Positions 19,634 to 28,417 of a stretch of DNA of 64,000 nt are shown one piece after another. The stretch spans positions 4,712,001-4,776,000 of the forward strand of contig JAPTYK010000001.1 of assembly GCA_026913215.1 (NCBI GenBank), in the 5' to 3' direction. The first letter of the stretch is position 1, and the number at the start of each line of letters is the position of its first letter. Below the pieces are notes generated by a model. The model had not been told where the DNA came from, ran no database searches, and saw nothing but the letters and a program-made list of their open reading frames with translations. The position numbers were made by a program, and so were the translations under genes. Source of the DNA: Streptomyces diastatochromogenes. Lineage in GTDB: Bacteria; Actinomycetota; Actinomycetes; Streptomycetales; Streptomycetaceae.

Positions 19634-21187
19634 ATGCGGTCGACGGTCCGTCTGCGGATCCTCATCACTTGTGGAGTACTGGTGGCCGCCGGAGTCGGAG
19701 GCTGGCAACTGCTGCCCTCCGACGCGGCCCGGACGGATCCGATCACCATCGGCACGACCGACGAGGTGACCTCGCTCGACCCGGCCGGCGCGTACGACGC
19801 CGGTTCCTGGGCGATGTACAGCAACGTCTTCCAGTCGCTGCTGACGTTCAAGCCGGGCCTCACGCAGCCGGTGCCGGACGCCGCCGAGAGCTGCAAGTTC
19901 CTGGGCTCCGGGCTCACCGCGTACCAGTGCACGCTCCGCGACGACCTGACCTTCGCCAACGGGCGCAAGATCACCGCAGAGGACGTCAAGTACTCCTTCG
20001 AGCGGATGCTGCGCATCAAGTCGGAGGTCGGCCCGCAGCCGCTCTTCCCGACGCTGAGGAACGTGTCGGCCGAGGGCCGCACCGTCACCTTCCACCTGAG
20101 CGGCCGTGACGCCACGTTCCCGCTGAAGGTGGCCACGGGCGCCGGTTCGATCGTGGACAAGGAGCAGTACCCGGCCAACAAGCTGCGGACCGGTTCCGCG
20201 GTCGACGGCTCGGGGCCGTACGTCCTCAAGGAGTACAAGGAGGGCGAGTCCGCGCTCCTGGAGCCCAACCCGAGGTACAAGGGCGCCATCACCAAGGCCG
20301 GTCACACGGTCCTCGTGAAGTACTACGGCCAGTCCGAGGAGCTCGCCACCGCCTGGAAGGCGAAGGAGGTCCAGGTCACGCACCGGCAGCTCCCGCCGAA
20401 CTTCCTCTCCTCGCTGGAGACCAGGGACGGGACCCGGATCACCGAGGCGGAGAGCGCCGAGATCCGCAACCTGAACTTCAACGTCCGGCCCGGCTCGCCC
20501 ATGGCGGACAAGGCCGTGCGGCAGGCCGTCGCCGCCGTCGTCGACCGCCCGGCGATCACCGAGGGCGCCTACAAGAGCACGGTCGAGCCGCTCTACTCCC
20601 TCATCCCGCAGGGCTTCGTCGGCCACAGCACCGCCTTCTACGACCTCTACCCGGAGCCCAGCGCGAAGAAGGCCAAGGCCCTCCTGAGGGGCGCCGGGAT
20701 CCAGACGCCGGTGAAGTTCACGTACGGCTTCCGCAAGGACGCCACGTACGCCGCGGAGGCCGCCGAGATCAAGCGGCAGCTGGAGGAGACCGGCCTCTTC
20801 GAGGTCAAGCTCGTCGAGGCCGACTGGCAGACCTTCCAGAAGGGGTACGCGAGGGGCGACTACGACGCCTACCCCGTCGGCTGGCTCCCCGACTTCCCCG
20901 ACTCGGACAGCTTCACCGCGCCGCTCGTCGGCACCAAGAACACCCTGCACAACGGCTTCTCCAGCAAGCGGATCGACAGCCTGATCGCCTCGACGCAGCA
21001 GTACGGCGACCGGGGCCGGGCGACGAAGGACTTCACGGAGATCCAGGACGAGGTCGCCGCCGACGTCCCACTGGTCCCGCTGTGGCAGAAGAAGGACTAC
21101 GTCCTCTCCACGGACGCGGTCACCGGCTCCCAGTACCTGACGGACGGCACCGGGATCTGGCGCCTGTGGGAGCTCAGCTGGATCTAA
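19634..21187 (+). CDS. ABC transporter substrate-binding protein, family 5 (orphan)
   Basis: Intact 517-residue SBP_bac_5 protein: ITIGTTDEVTSLDPAGAYD at the mature start, SGPYVLKEYKEGE mid-way, and PVGWLPDFPDSDSF in the C-terminal lobe. These bind oligopeptides or related cargo outside the membrane. The N-terminal hydrophobic stretch (LRILITCGVLVAAGVGGW) has Thr before the only Cys, so it fits a signal anchor better than a lipobox. Start 19634 is chosen for its GGAAGC RBS. No permease or ATPase genes are next to it, so it must share a transporter or act as a sensor. Confidence 0.88.
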   Translation: MRSTVRLRILITCGVLVAAGVGGWQLLPSDAARTDPITIGTTDEVTSLDPAGAYDAGSWAMYSNVFQSLLTFKPGLTQPVPDAAESCKFLGSGLTAYQCTLRDDLTFANGRKITAEDVKYSFERMLRIKSEVGPQPLFPTLRNVSAEGRTVTFHLSGRDATFPLKVATGAGSIVDKEQYPANKLRTGSAVDGSGPYVLKEYKEGESALLEPNPRYKGAITKAGHTVLVKYYGQSEELATAWKAKEVQVTHRQLPPNFLSSLETRDGTRITEAESAEIRNLNFNVRPGSPMADKAVRQAVAAVVDRPAITEGAYKSTVEPLYSLIPQGFVGHSTAFYDLYPEPSAKKAKALLRGAGIQTPVKFTYGFRKDATYAAEAAEIKRQLEETGLFEVKLVEADWQTFQKGYARGDYDAYPVGWLPDFPDSDSFTAPLVGTKNTLHNGFSSKRIDSLIASTQQYGDRGRATKDFTEIQDEVAADVPLVPLWQKKDYVLSTDAVTGSQYLTDGTGIWRLWELSWI

Positions 21188-21193
21188 GGGCCC

Positions 21194-21937
21194 CTACGGC
21201 TTCGGGCCCGCCTTCTTCTTGGGCTTGCCCGAGGCCGCCATTCCGGCCGCCGTCGGCATGAAGTCGGAGAGGAGCTCGTGGGTCTCCTTGACCAGCGGGC
21301 GCAGGATCCGGAAGCGGGAGAGCGAGATCGCGCGGGCGGTGACCGGCGCGAGGCGGTCGACGAGGCGGCGGCTGTTCGCCGCGCCCTCCGAGCGGTCGTA
21401 CACCCAGAACAGCACGAGGCCCATCTGCTGGAGCCACAGCAACTGCGGGAGGGCTTCCTTCAGTTCCGGGTCGACCTTGACCGAGGCGCCGGAGATGACC
21501 CGCCGGTGGACCTCGATCGCGGCCTCGCGCGGGCCCTCCGACTCGGGGGAGAAGGGGCTGAGCGGGCTGTCCGGGTCGGCGGCGTTCTTGAAGAACTGGG
21601 CCGCGAACTCGTGGTACGGCTCGGCGATGTCGAGCCAGCCGAGGTAGACGCCCCGGATCCGGGCGGTCAGGTCCTTCTCGTCGCCGGTCAGGATGGGCTC
21701 GACGGCCGCCTGGTGCTCCTCGGCGATCCGGTCGTAGAAGCCCTGGACCAGGTGCTCCTTGGAGGAGAAGTAGTAGTACGCGTTGCCGACGGAGACCCCG
21801 GCCTCCTGGGCGATGGCCCGCATCGTCGTCTTGTCGTAACCGCGCTCCTTGAACAGCCGGAGCGCGGTTTCGAGGATGAGCGTGCGGGTCTGCTCGCTCT
21901 TGGGGGCCTTCTTCTCTTCGGTCTTCTCTTCCGTCAC
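21194..21937 (-). CDS. TetR-family transcriptional regulator
   Basis: 247 residues with an N-terminal TetR helix-turn-helix (TRTLILETALRLFKERGYDK, then TMRAIAQEAGVSVGNAYYYF) and an all-helical ligand domain. The C-terminal tail is Lys-rich (GKPKKKAGPKP). It lies just downstream of the DCC and membrane-protein genes on the same strand. Twin palindromes TTGAACGYGTTCAA upstream of that group are its probable operators (inference from form and position). Confidence 0.9.
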   Translation of the reverse strand: MTEEKTEEKKAPKSEQTRTLILETALRLFKERGYDKTTMRAIAQEAGVSVGNAYYYFSSKEHLVQGFYDRIAEEHQAAVEPILTGDEKDLTARIRGVYLGWLDIAEPYHEFAAQFFKNAADPDSPLSPFSPESEGPREAAIEVHRRVISGASVKVDPELKEALPQLLWLQQMGLVLFWVYDRSEGAANSRRLVDRLAPVTARAISLSRFRILRPLVKETHELLSDFMPTAAGMAASGKPKKKAGPKP

Positions 21938-21947
21938 GGAGTCGAGC

Positions 21948-22385
21948 CTAACCGGGCGGACCGGGCACTTCGCAGTGCCCGCCCGCGCAGGACCGGTCGT
22001 CGGGACCCGGTCCCTTGAGGGCCTCGCGCCACTTCGCGGCCGCGAGGACGGTGATCCGGGCGAAGGGCTGTCCGGCGGGGGTGGCCAGCCAGTGGGCCTT
22101 GGCCCGGTGGTCGGCCAGGGCCCAGAGGCAGACGATCCAGGCGGAGGCCGCGCGGTAGACCTGGCCCCGGTCCCCGATCACGGTGATCTCCCGCAGGGTG
22201 GAGGCGTGGTCGAGGGCCGGGAAGAGCTGCCGGGCCTGCTGCGAGCCGGCCGGTACGAGGTCGAGCCGGACGAGCTGCCGCTGGCTCAGCAGCCAGTGCC
22301 TGAGGTGCACGCAGAGCGGGCAGTCGGCGTCGTACAGCACGGTCAGGTGTCCCACGGGGGTCGTGGGGCGCGCCGGGGTCGACAC
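21948..22385 (-). CDS. DCC-family thiol-disulfide oxidoreductase-like protein (DUF393)
   Basis: 145 residues starting with a thioredoxin-like strand and the signature YDADCPLC (DxxCxxC). SAWIVCLWAL follows further in, and the tail CAGGHCEVPG holds two more Cys. DCC proteins are predicted thiol redox proteins of unknown substrate. GTG start lies 5 bp after the stop of the upstream membrane-protein gene, so the pair is one operon, probably TetR-controlled. Confidence 0.8.
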   Translation of the reverse strand: MSTPARPTTPVGHLTVLYDADCPLCVHLRHWLLSQRQLVRLDLVPAGSQQARQLFPALDHASTLREITVIGDRGQVYRAASAWIVCLWALADHRAKAHWLATPAGQPFARITVLAAAKWREALKGPGPDDRSCAGGHCEVPGPPG

Positions 22386-22390
22386 GGTGG

Positions 22391-22822
22391 TCAGGCCTGC
22401 GGCGCGGGCGGGGCCCACGGGCCCTGGGGCGTCTTGGTCCAGCCCTGCGGGCCGACCGGCGGCACCTGCTCGCGCTCCATGACCCCGCGGCGGCGGATCT
22501 TGTTGAGCACGTAGACGTTGCCGAGGTGCATCACGCCGAGGACGAGGAGGACCACGCCGAGCTTGACGGAGAGGGCCTCGAAGAGCGCCCGGGCGTCGAG
22601 GACGGCGGCGTCCCGGCTCAGGTAGAGGGCGACGAAGCCGAAGTTGACGAGGTAGAAGCCGACCACCAGGAGGTGGTTGACGGCGTCCGCGAGCTTCTCG
22701 TTCCCGTGCAGGACGTCGGAGAGGAAGATCCTTCCGTTGCGGCTGAGCGTGCGGGCGACCCAGATGGTGAGGGCCACGCTGATCAGCAGGTAGACGATGT
22801 ACGCGACGACAGTGAGGTCCAT
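22391..22822 (-). CDS. Small polytopic membrane protein
   Basis: 143 residues with three to four hydrophobic segments: VVAYIVYLLISVALTIWVA, LLVVGFYLVNFGFVALYL and LGVVLLVLGVMHLGNVYVL. The C-terminal tail is Pro-rich. I do not recognise a named family. It begins the operon with the DCC protein; its start lies 14 bp from the first TetR-type operator, so it is likely repressed by the neighbouring TetR. Confidence 0.75.
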   Translation of the reverse strand: MDLTVVAYIVYLLISVALTIWVARTLSRNGRIFLSDVLHGNEKLADAVNHLLVVGFYLVNFGFVALYLSRDAAVLDARALFEALSVKLGVVLLVLGVMHLGNVYVLNKIRRRGVMEREQVPPVGPQGWTKTPQGPWAPPAPQA

Positions 22823-22835
22823 GCCCCACCCTCCC

Positions 22836-22893
22836 TTGAACGCGTTCAAAAGCTGGTGCTCATGACTGTAGACCTCCTCTTGAACGTGTTCAA
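22836..22893. promoter_or_regulatory. Twin TetR-type operators
   Basis: Two perfect or near-perfect 14-bp palindromes, TTGAACGCGTTCAA (22836-22849) and TTGAACGTGTTCAA (22880-22893), lie exactly 44 bp apart start to start, about four helical turns. They lie between the minus-strand membrane/DCC operon and the plus-strand hydrolase. The nearby TetR protein is the natural candidate for binding. Confidence 0.75.
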
Positions 22894-22957
22894 GTCTTGG
22901 GTGTGCGGTACCCGCGACGAGGGGGCGGACTCCGCACCCGCGTCTAGGGTCGGACGC

Positions 22958-23753
22958 GTGACGCTCTCTCATGACCTGGCCGGCACCGGCCCCTCGACCG
23001 TCGTCCTGCTGCACTCCGGGGTCTGCGACCGCCGGATGTGGGACGGGCAGTTCCACGCGCTGGCCGCGGCGGGACACCGGGTCGCCCGCTGCGACCTCCG
23101 CGGCTTCGGCGACAGCCCGATCGACGCCCCGCACACCCACGCCGAGGACGTCCGCGCGCTCCTCGACCACCTCGGGGCCGAACGCGCCGCCGTCGTCGGC
23201 TCCTCCTTCGGCGGCCGCGTCGCCCTCGAACTCGCCGCCCTCCACCCCGGACGGGTCTCCGCCCTCGCCCTGCTCGCCCCCGGCCTCCCGGCATGGCGCC
23301 CGGTGCGGAACTGCGCGCCTGGGGCGCCCGCGAGGACGCGCTCCTCGAAGCGGGCGACCTCGACGCGGCCGTCGAGCTCAACGTCGACACCTGGCTCGGC
23401 CTGGAGGCGGGCGAGGCCGCCCGCGCCCTCGTACGGGACGGACAGCGGCGAGCCTTCGACCTCCAGCTCGCCGCCCCGAGGAGAACCACCCCGTCGCCCC
23501 CGAGGTCACCCGCGAGGACCTCGCCGGGATCCGGGTCCCCGCCCTCGTCGCCTCCGGCGCCCACGACCTGACGGACTTCCGGGCCGTCGCCGACGAGCTC
23601 GGCGGCCTCCTGCCCGCCGCCCGCCGGATCGACCTCGACTGGGCCGGCCACCTCCCCGCCCTGGAACGCCCGGAGGAGACCGCCCGCCTGCTCGTCGAGT
23701 TCCTGGCGGAGGCCCGGCCCTCCGCGCTCAGCCCCGGCGTATCTGCGCGGTGA
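22958..23753 (+). CDS. Alpha/beta-hydrolase (two frameshifts)
   Basis: Alpha/beta-hydrolase fold: oxyanion-side VVLLHSGVCDRRMWDGQF, DLRGFGDSP, the nucleophile elbow VGSSFGGRVALELA, a late Asp in ASGAHDLTDF and the catalytic His in DWAGHLPALERPEE. Substrate unknown; esterase or C-C hydrolase activity is usual for this subgroup. Bases are missing near 23300 and 23478. GTG start. It is divergent from the membrane/DCC operon across the twin TetR operators, and overlaps the end of the convergent DUF4132 gene by 26 bp. Confidence 0.83.
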
Positions 23754-26207
23754 TCGTCGGGTCGGTGATCCGGTCGTCGGCGGCGAGCAGCAGCGCCTTC
23801 GACAGGATCACCGACAGCAGCCCGCCGTCCTCCTCGAACGGCAGGAACACCTTCCCCCGGTCCCGCGCGCGGTCGGTCACGACGCACAGGTACGAGTCGT
23901 CCGGCTCCATCAGCACGTTCCCCGAGCCCAGGTGGATCCGGTGCGCCCGCAGCTCGCCCCGCACCCGCAGGAAGCGGTCCGTCAGCTCCACCCGGTCCGC
24001 GATCCGCGTCCGGGGCAGCAGCCGGGCCAGCGTCTCGCGCCGGATCACCGCCGACTCCGTCAGCGCGCCGAACGACCAGCTCTCCCAGTAGCCGTCGTAC
24101 GCCCGGTGCTCCCCGCGGTCCCGCCAGTGCGGGTCCGCCCCGATCGACGCCACCCCCACGAACAGGTCGACGTCCCGCAGCGCCTCCGAGAGCACGAGGG
24201 CCGGTACGTCGGCCAGCGTGACGGCCTCCCAGGCGCCCCGCGCGCCCGCCGCGCCCGCTCTCCTCTCGAACCGGACCTGGTCCGTGGAGCAGAGCCGCGC
24301 CACCCCGTCCGAGCCCGCCTCCCCGTCGGCCAGCTCCACGAAGAACCGGGCCCGCCAGCGCGACCCCTCGCCGCCGGCAGCTCGCCCGGCGCGGGCAGCT
24401 CCTTCACCAGCTCCGACGACTGGCCGTCCGAGAAGTACCCCAGGTGGTTCCCCGCCCAGCCGCGCTCGGTCATCAGCGCCCGCGCCTGCCCGTACCGCAG
24501 GACGTGCCCCGCGAAGCGGTTGGAGTACGAGCCGGTCGCGAGCTCCGCCGGAGTCAGCGGGTACACCTCGCGGAAGACCTGCTTGAACGGCTGGCGCTCC
24601 TCCCGCTCCGCCATCGCCGCCCGCCACTCGGCGACCTCCTCGCCACCGGCCCGCAGCGGATGCCACAGCCGCAGCCGGGCGCCCGGACCGACCGGCCGCG
24701 CCGTCCCGTCGTGCCCGGCGAGGGCCCAGCCGCCACCCGCCCGCTCCGGAACGCCGGCCGTCCACCCCTCGCCCTCCGCGAGCTCCCACAGCAGCGCACG
24801 GGCGACCGTCCCGGTCACCGGGTGGTCGGCGTAGTACCGCTGCCAGTCCTCCGCCGGCCAGACCGTCCCCGCTGCGAGGTGCTCCTCAAGCCGGGACCGC
24901 TCGGCGGCGACCAGCGCCTTCAGCTCCCTGAGCCCGGCCCTGACCTCCTTCAGCTCCTCCGCGCGCGCCTCCCGGACCTCCTTCGGCGCCGACTTCAGGA
25001 GCCTGCCCTCCGGGCCCCGGAACGACAGCGCGGCCGTGCCCGGCTCCCGTACCGACAGCTCCGCCGTGTGCGCCCCGAGCGCGATCTCCCGGATCCCGCG
25101 CCCGTCCAGACCGAGCGTCGGGACCCCGCGCTCCCTGAGCATCGACGGCGTGAGCCCGGCGCGGGCGGCGACCGCCTCCAGGGCCTTCGCGACGCTCTTG
25201 TTCACGGTCCGGTTCCTGATCTTCTTCGGCAGCCGTCCGAGCCACTGCACGGCCTCCTCGCCCCGGGCGCCCCGCACTCCCGAGCACGGCGACGGCGGTG
25301 GTGGCCAGCGGCTGGCTGCGGCAGAACCCGCCGGAACCCCCGAGCCCCGTCCCCGCGTTCAGCGCGACGGCCCCGACGAGCGGCACGGTCCAGTCGGCGT
25401 CGACGTCGAGCGCGGCCCACAACAGGCCCCGGACGAGGCAGGTGTTGGGCTCGCCGGCGAGACCCCACGGGTGCACGGCGTACTGGCCGAGGCCGTCGGT
25501 CCGGTGCTCGGCCTGTGCGGCGATCCCCTCCAGGAGGAGGCGTACGACGTCCGTCCCCCGGTCGGTCGCCGCGAGCAGGGCCGCCGCCCGCCGGCGCCAC
25601 ACCCGCGTCGCCCTGGGCCTGTCCAGGAGGGCGCAGTGCCCGAGGAAGTCCGCCACGCCCGCCCCGCGAGCAGCTCCCCGTGCGCCGCGCGCATCGCCGG
25701 GCCGTACTCGTCGAGGTCGTCGAGGACGTGGCGGGGAGCAGGCCCGGCGGTGCCGTCGCCTCGCGGCGCAGCAGGACGTCCATCCGGTCCCGTATCGCGG
25801 CGAACCCGGCGTACTCGCCGCTCCGGTACGCGCGCAGCGACTCGGCCGTCCGGCGCAGTGCCCGGACCCGGGCCCGGTCGAACTCGGGGCCTGCTCGGCC
25901 GCCGACAGGGCGATCGGCACCAGGGTCGTGAAGGAGTCCCGCAGCTCGTAGGGGAGACCGCCGCGTCCTGGCCGACGAGCCGCGCCAGGAGTCTGTCGGA
26001 TTCCTCGGTGCTCCAGCCCAACTCCTGCCGGGACAGGTCGTCGAGGAGCTCCGACGCCTGGTCCGGCTTTCCTCCGCAGGCCCGCAGGTGCAGCGCGAGC
26101 GCCCGCTCCCGGCGCCCCTCCGCCCCCGGGGAGCCGATCGACTCGCGCACCGCCTCCGGGCCTTCCGCCGGCGCCTCGTTCACTTCCCTGCCCGTGATCC
26201 CCACCAT
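23728..26207 (-). CDS. DUF4132 protein, copy 1 (many frameshifts)
   Basis: A large protein (about 830 residues when corrected). The conserved DUF4132 core reads QPFKQVFREVYPLTPAE, YSNRFAGHVLRYGQARAL and DVDLFVGVASIGADPHW, ending near IHLGSGNVLMEPDDSYLCVV. The N-terminal half has HEAT-like helical stretches (RLLLEGIAAQAEHRTDGLGQ) and GRLPKKIRNRTVNKSVAKAL. At least six breaks scatter the frame, in the N-terminal half and near 25280 and 24375. DUF4132 has no known chemistry; in E. coli, YehI and MolR belong here. It is closely related to the plus-strand copy at 28418. Confidence 0.82.
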
Positions 26208-26239
26208 GCTCCCGACGGTAGAGGGCCCCACTGACAGTC

Positions 26240-27449
26240 CTACCTGAACCGCCTCACCCCCGGTACGAGCGCCGTCCCCAGGCAGCAGCCGCCCACCACC
26301 ACCGCGGCGGCGAGCAGCGGCACCCGGGGCCCCAGGCCGAGGCGGCGAGCGGGGCGAGGGCGTAGCCGAGGGGCATGGCGGCGAGGAGAGCAGCCAGTCG
26401 TACGAGGTGACGCGGGCGAGCGCGTGGGCGGGGATCGCGCGCTGGACGGCGGTCCCCAGACGGGGAGAGGAAGCCGAGGCCCGCCTGCGCCAGTCCGTAC
26501 GCCGCGATCGTCAGCCACGCGGGCGCGGGAGGGCGAGCAGGACCAGCGGCAGCGCGTACGTGGCGAGGCCGAGGTTGGCGGTGAGGACCGGGCGCCGGGG
26601 CGGGCCCGGTCGGCGAGCAGCGCGCCGAGGAGGAAGCCGACGGCGCCGACCTGGAGGAGGAGGACCCAGGTGGTGCCGCCGCCGAGGTGCCGCACGGCGA
26701 TGGCGGGGCCGAGGGTCATGAGGACGGCGGCGGCGCCGTTCCAGGCGCTGTGGCCGATGAGGCTGGTCCAGTACCAGTCCGGGAGCGGACCTCCTGCCAG
26801 CCCTCGGCGAGGTCGGCGCGGAGCGAACGGCGCGGGATCGGGACCCGCTCCACCCGTACGGCGGTCAGGAGCAGGGCGCTGACGGCGAAGGTGGCCGCGT
26901 CCAGGACGAACGCCCAGCCGGCGCCGATGGTCAGGACGAGGGTGCCGGCGAGCGCGGGTCCGGCGAGGCGGGTGGCGCTCTGGGCGACGCCCATCGCCGC
27001 GTTGGCCCGGTACAGGGCCTCCGGCTCCACCGTGCCCTTGATCAGGGGCGAGGCGGTCGGCATGGCGAAGGCCCCGGCCGCGCCGCCGAGGGCCTCGGAG
27101 ACCGCGAGGACGGCGAGGCTGGGGAGCCGCCGAGGAGCTGGACGCCGACGAGGAGCTGGGTGGCGCAGCGCACGAGGTCCGTGGCGAGCGCCACCGTGCG
27201 GGCGTCGAAGCGGTCGCCGACGACGCCGCCCACGGGCAGCAGGAGCAGCTGGGGACCATCGCGCAGCCGAGGACCAGGGCGAGCGCCGAGGTGGAGCCGG
27301 TGGCCTCCAGGACGGCGAGGGCGAGGGCGGCGGGGATGGCGGCGTCGCCGAGGAGGAGAGGGCGCGGCCGGTGAACAGGAGGCGGAAGGGGCGGGTGCGG
27401 AGGGGTGGGGACGGCCGGGGCGCGGCGGCGCGCGCGGGGCGGTGGGCAT
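26240..27449 (-). CDS. MFS transporter (many frameshifts)
   Basis: Major facilitator exporter of the MFS_3/EntS-like type. Readable stretches are LLLLPVGGVVGDRFDARTVA (loop 2-3 motif), SATRLAGPALAGTLVLTIGA, WTSLIGHSAWNGAAAVLMTL and VGAVGFLLGALLADRARP. At least five single-base losses break the frame. It starts at 27449, divergent from the MarR gene, with a palindromic operator between, so it is the likely MarR-controlled efflux pump. Cargo unknown. Confidence 0.8.
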
Positions 27450-27458
27450 GGGACGCAG

Positions 27459-27495
27459 AGTATTTCGGTACCGAATAATTCGTCAACGAAATACT
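27459..27495. promoter_or_regulatory. MarR operator between MFS and marR genes
   Basis: Nested symmetry in a short AT-rich window: outer arms AGTATTTCG and CGAAATACT (perfect, 9 bp), the 12-bp palindrome TTCGGTACCGAA and the 11-bp CGAATAATTCG. It spans the divergent promoter region, which suggests joint control of both genes by the MarR protein. Confidence 0.7.
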
Positions 27496-27534
27496 TCGGG
27501 TGAGAAGAACGGCCCCCCGACGTACGATCTCCCC

Positions 27535-28068
27535 ATGGGGCACCCCGAGGAGCAGCAGGAACCGCGCGACTGGACCGACGAGCACGTCGCCCGGTGGCAG
27601 CCCGTCCTGCCCCGCCTCGACCCCGTCGTCGAGGGCGCCGTCACCCGGATGAAGAAGCTCTCGGTCCATCTGCGCCGGGTCAGGGAGCAGTCCCTCGTCG
27701 ACTTCGACCTGGAACGCCACGAGTTCGACACCCTCCACAAGCTCGCCGGCCGCGGCGGCAGCGCCGCCCCCTCCGAACTCGCCCAGGACCTCGACCTGGC
27801 CCCCGCCTCCGTCTCCGGCCGCCTCGACGCCCTGGAGAAGCGCGGCTTCGTCCGCCGCACCCCGTCCACGACCGACCGGCGCCGGGTCGTCGTCGAACTC
27901 ACCGCCTCCGGCCGCGAGACCTGGCGCGGCGCGATGGACGTCCTCGGCCACGAGGAGGAGCGGCTGCTCGGCATCCTCGACAAGGACGAACTGACCCGGC
28001 TCAACGACATGCTCCGGCGCGTCATGCTCCTCGCCGAGGAGGGCGTCTCCCAGCACTGGCACGGCTGA
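27535..28068 (+). CDS. MarR-family transcriptional regulator
   Basis: 177 residues with a winged helix: EFDTLHKLAGRG, then SELAQDLDLAPASVSGRLDA (recognition helix) and the wing RRTPSTTDRRRVVVELTASG. The acidic/aromatic N-terminal extension (EEQQEPRDWTDEHVARWQP) is seen in MarR regulators of divergent efflux pumps. It likely represses the MFS gene and itself through the palindromes at 27459-27495, released by a toxic ligand. Confidence 0.92.
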   Translation: MGHPEEQQEPRDWTDEHVARWQPVLPRLDPVVEGAVTRMKKLSVHLRRVREQSLVDFDLERHEFDTLHKLAGRGGSAAPSELAQDLDLAPASVSGRLDALEKRGFVRRTPSTTDRRRVVVELTASGRETWRGAMDVLGHEEERLLGILDKDELTRLNDMLRRVMLLAEEGVSQHWHG

Positions 28069-28116
28069 CGCCCTCGCGACGGCCCGTTGTCAGAGCCCCC
28101 TCCTACGCTGCTCCGC

Positions 28117-28413
28117 ATGGCAATGGTGACCTTCGTCGACGAGACGACGTCAGGAGCGCGGACCGAGGCCGGCGGCCTCTCCGTCGCCGAGGAACGCCTC
28201 GCGCTGCGCGAGCTGATCCGCCGCAGGGTCGAGCGGGAGACCACCCCGGAGACGGCCGGGCGGGAGTTCGCCCGCGCGGTCGAGGCCTTCGGACGCAACG
28301 GCTTCCTGGTCCTGGTGGGGGACCGTCAGATCGAGGAGCTCGACGACGAGGTCGAGCTGGGTCCGGGCGTCGAGGTCACGTTCCTCAAGCTCGTTCCGCT
28401 GGTGGGGGGCTGA
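28117..28413 (+). CDS. Ubiquitin-like/MoaD-like beta-grasp protein with C-terminal Gly-Gly, coupled to DUF4132
   Basis: 98 residues. A first strand (MVTFVDET), a strong amphipathic helix (VAEERLALRELIRRRVERET), a strand-turn FLVLVGDRQIEELDDEVEL and a last strand EVTFLKLVPLVGG give the order expected of a beta-grasp fold. The C-terminus has the MoaD/ThiS/Urm1-type pattern (GDEV..F.PPV.GG) and ends exactly in Gly-Gly. Its stop lies only 4 bp before the DUF4132 ATG, so the two are surely co-translated. No ThiF/MoeB-type E1 or JAB protease is in the window. There is no clear RBS, so it may be leaderless. ATG 28123 is an alternative start. Confidence 0.72.
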   Translation: MAMVTFVDETTSGARTEAGGLSVAEERLALRELIRRRVERETTPETAGREFARAVEAFGRNGFLVLVGDRQIEELDDEVELGPGVEVTFLKLVPLVGG

Positions 28414-28417
28414 CGGC

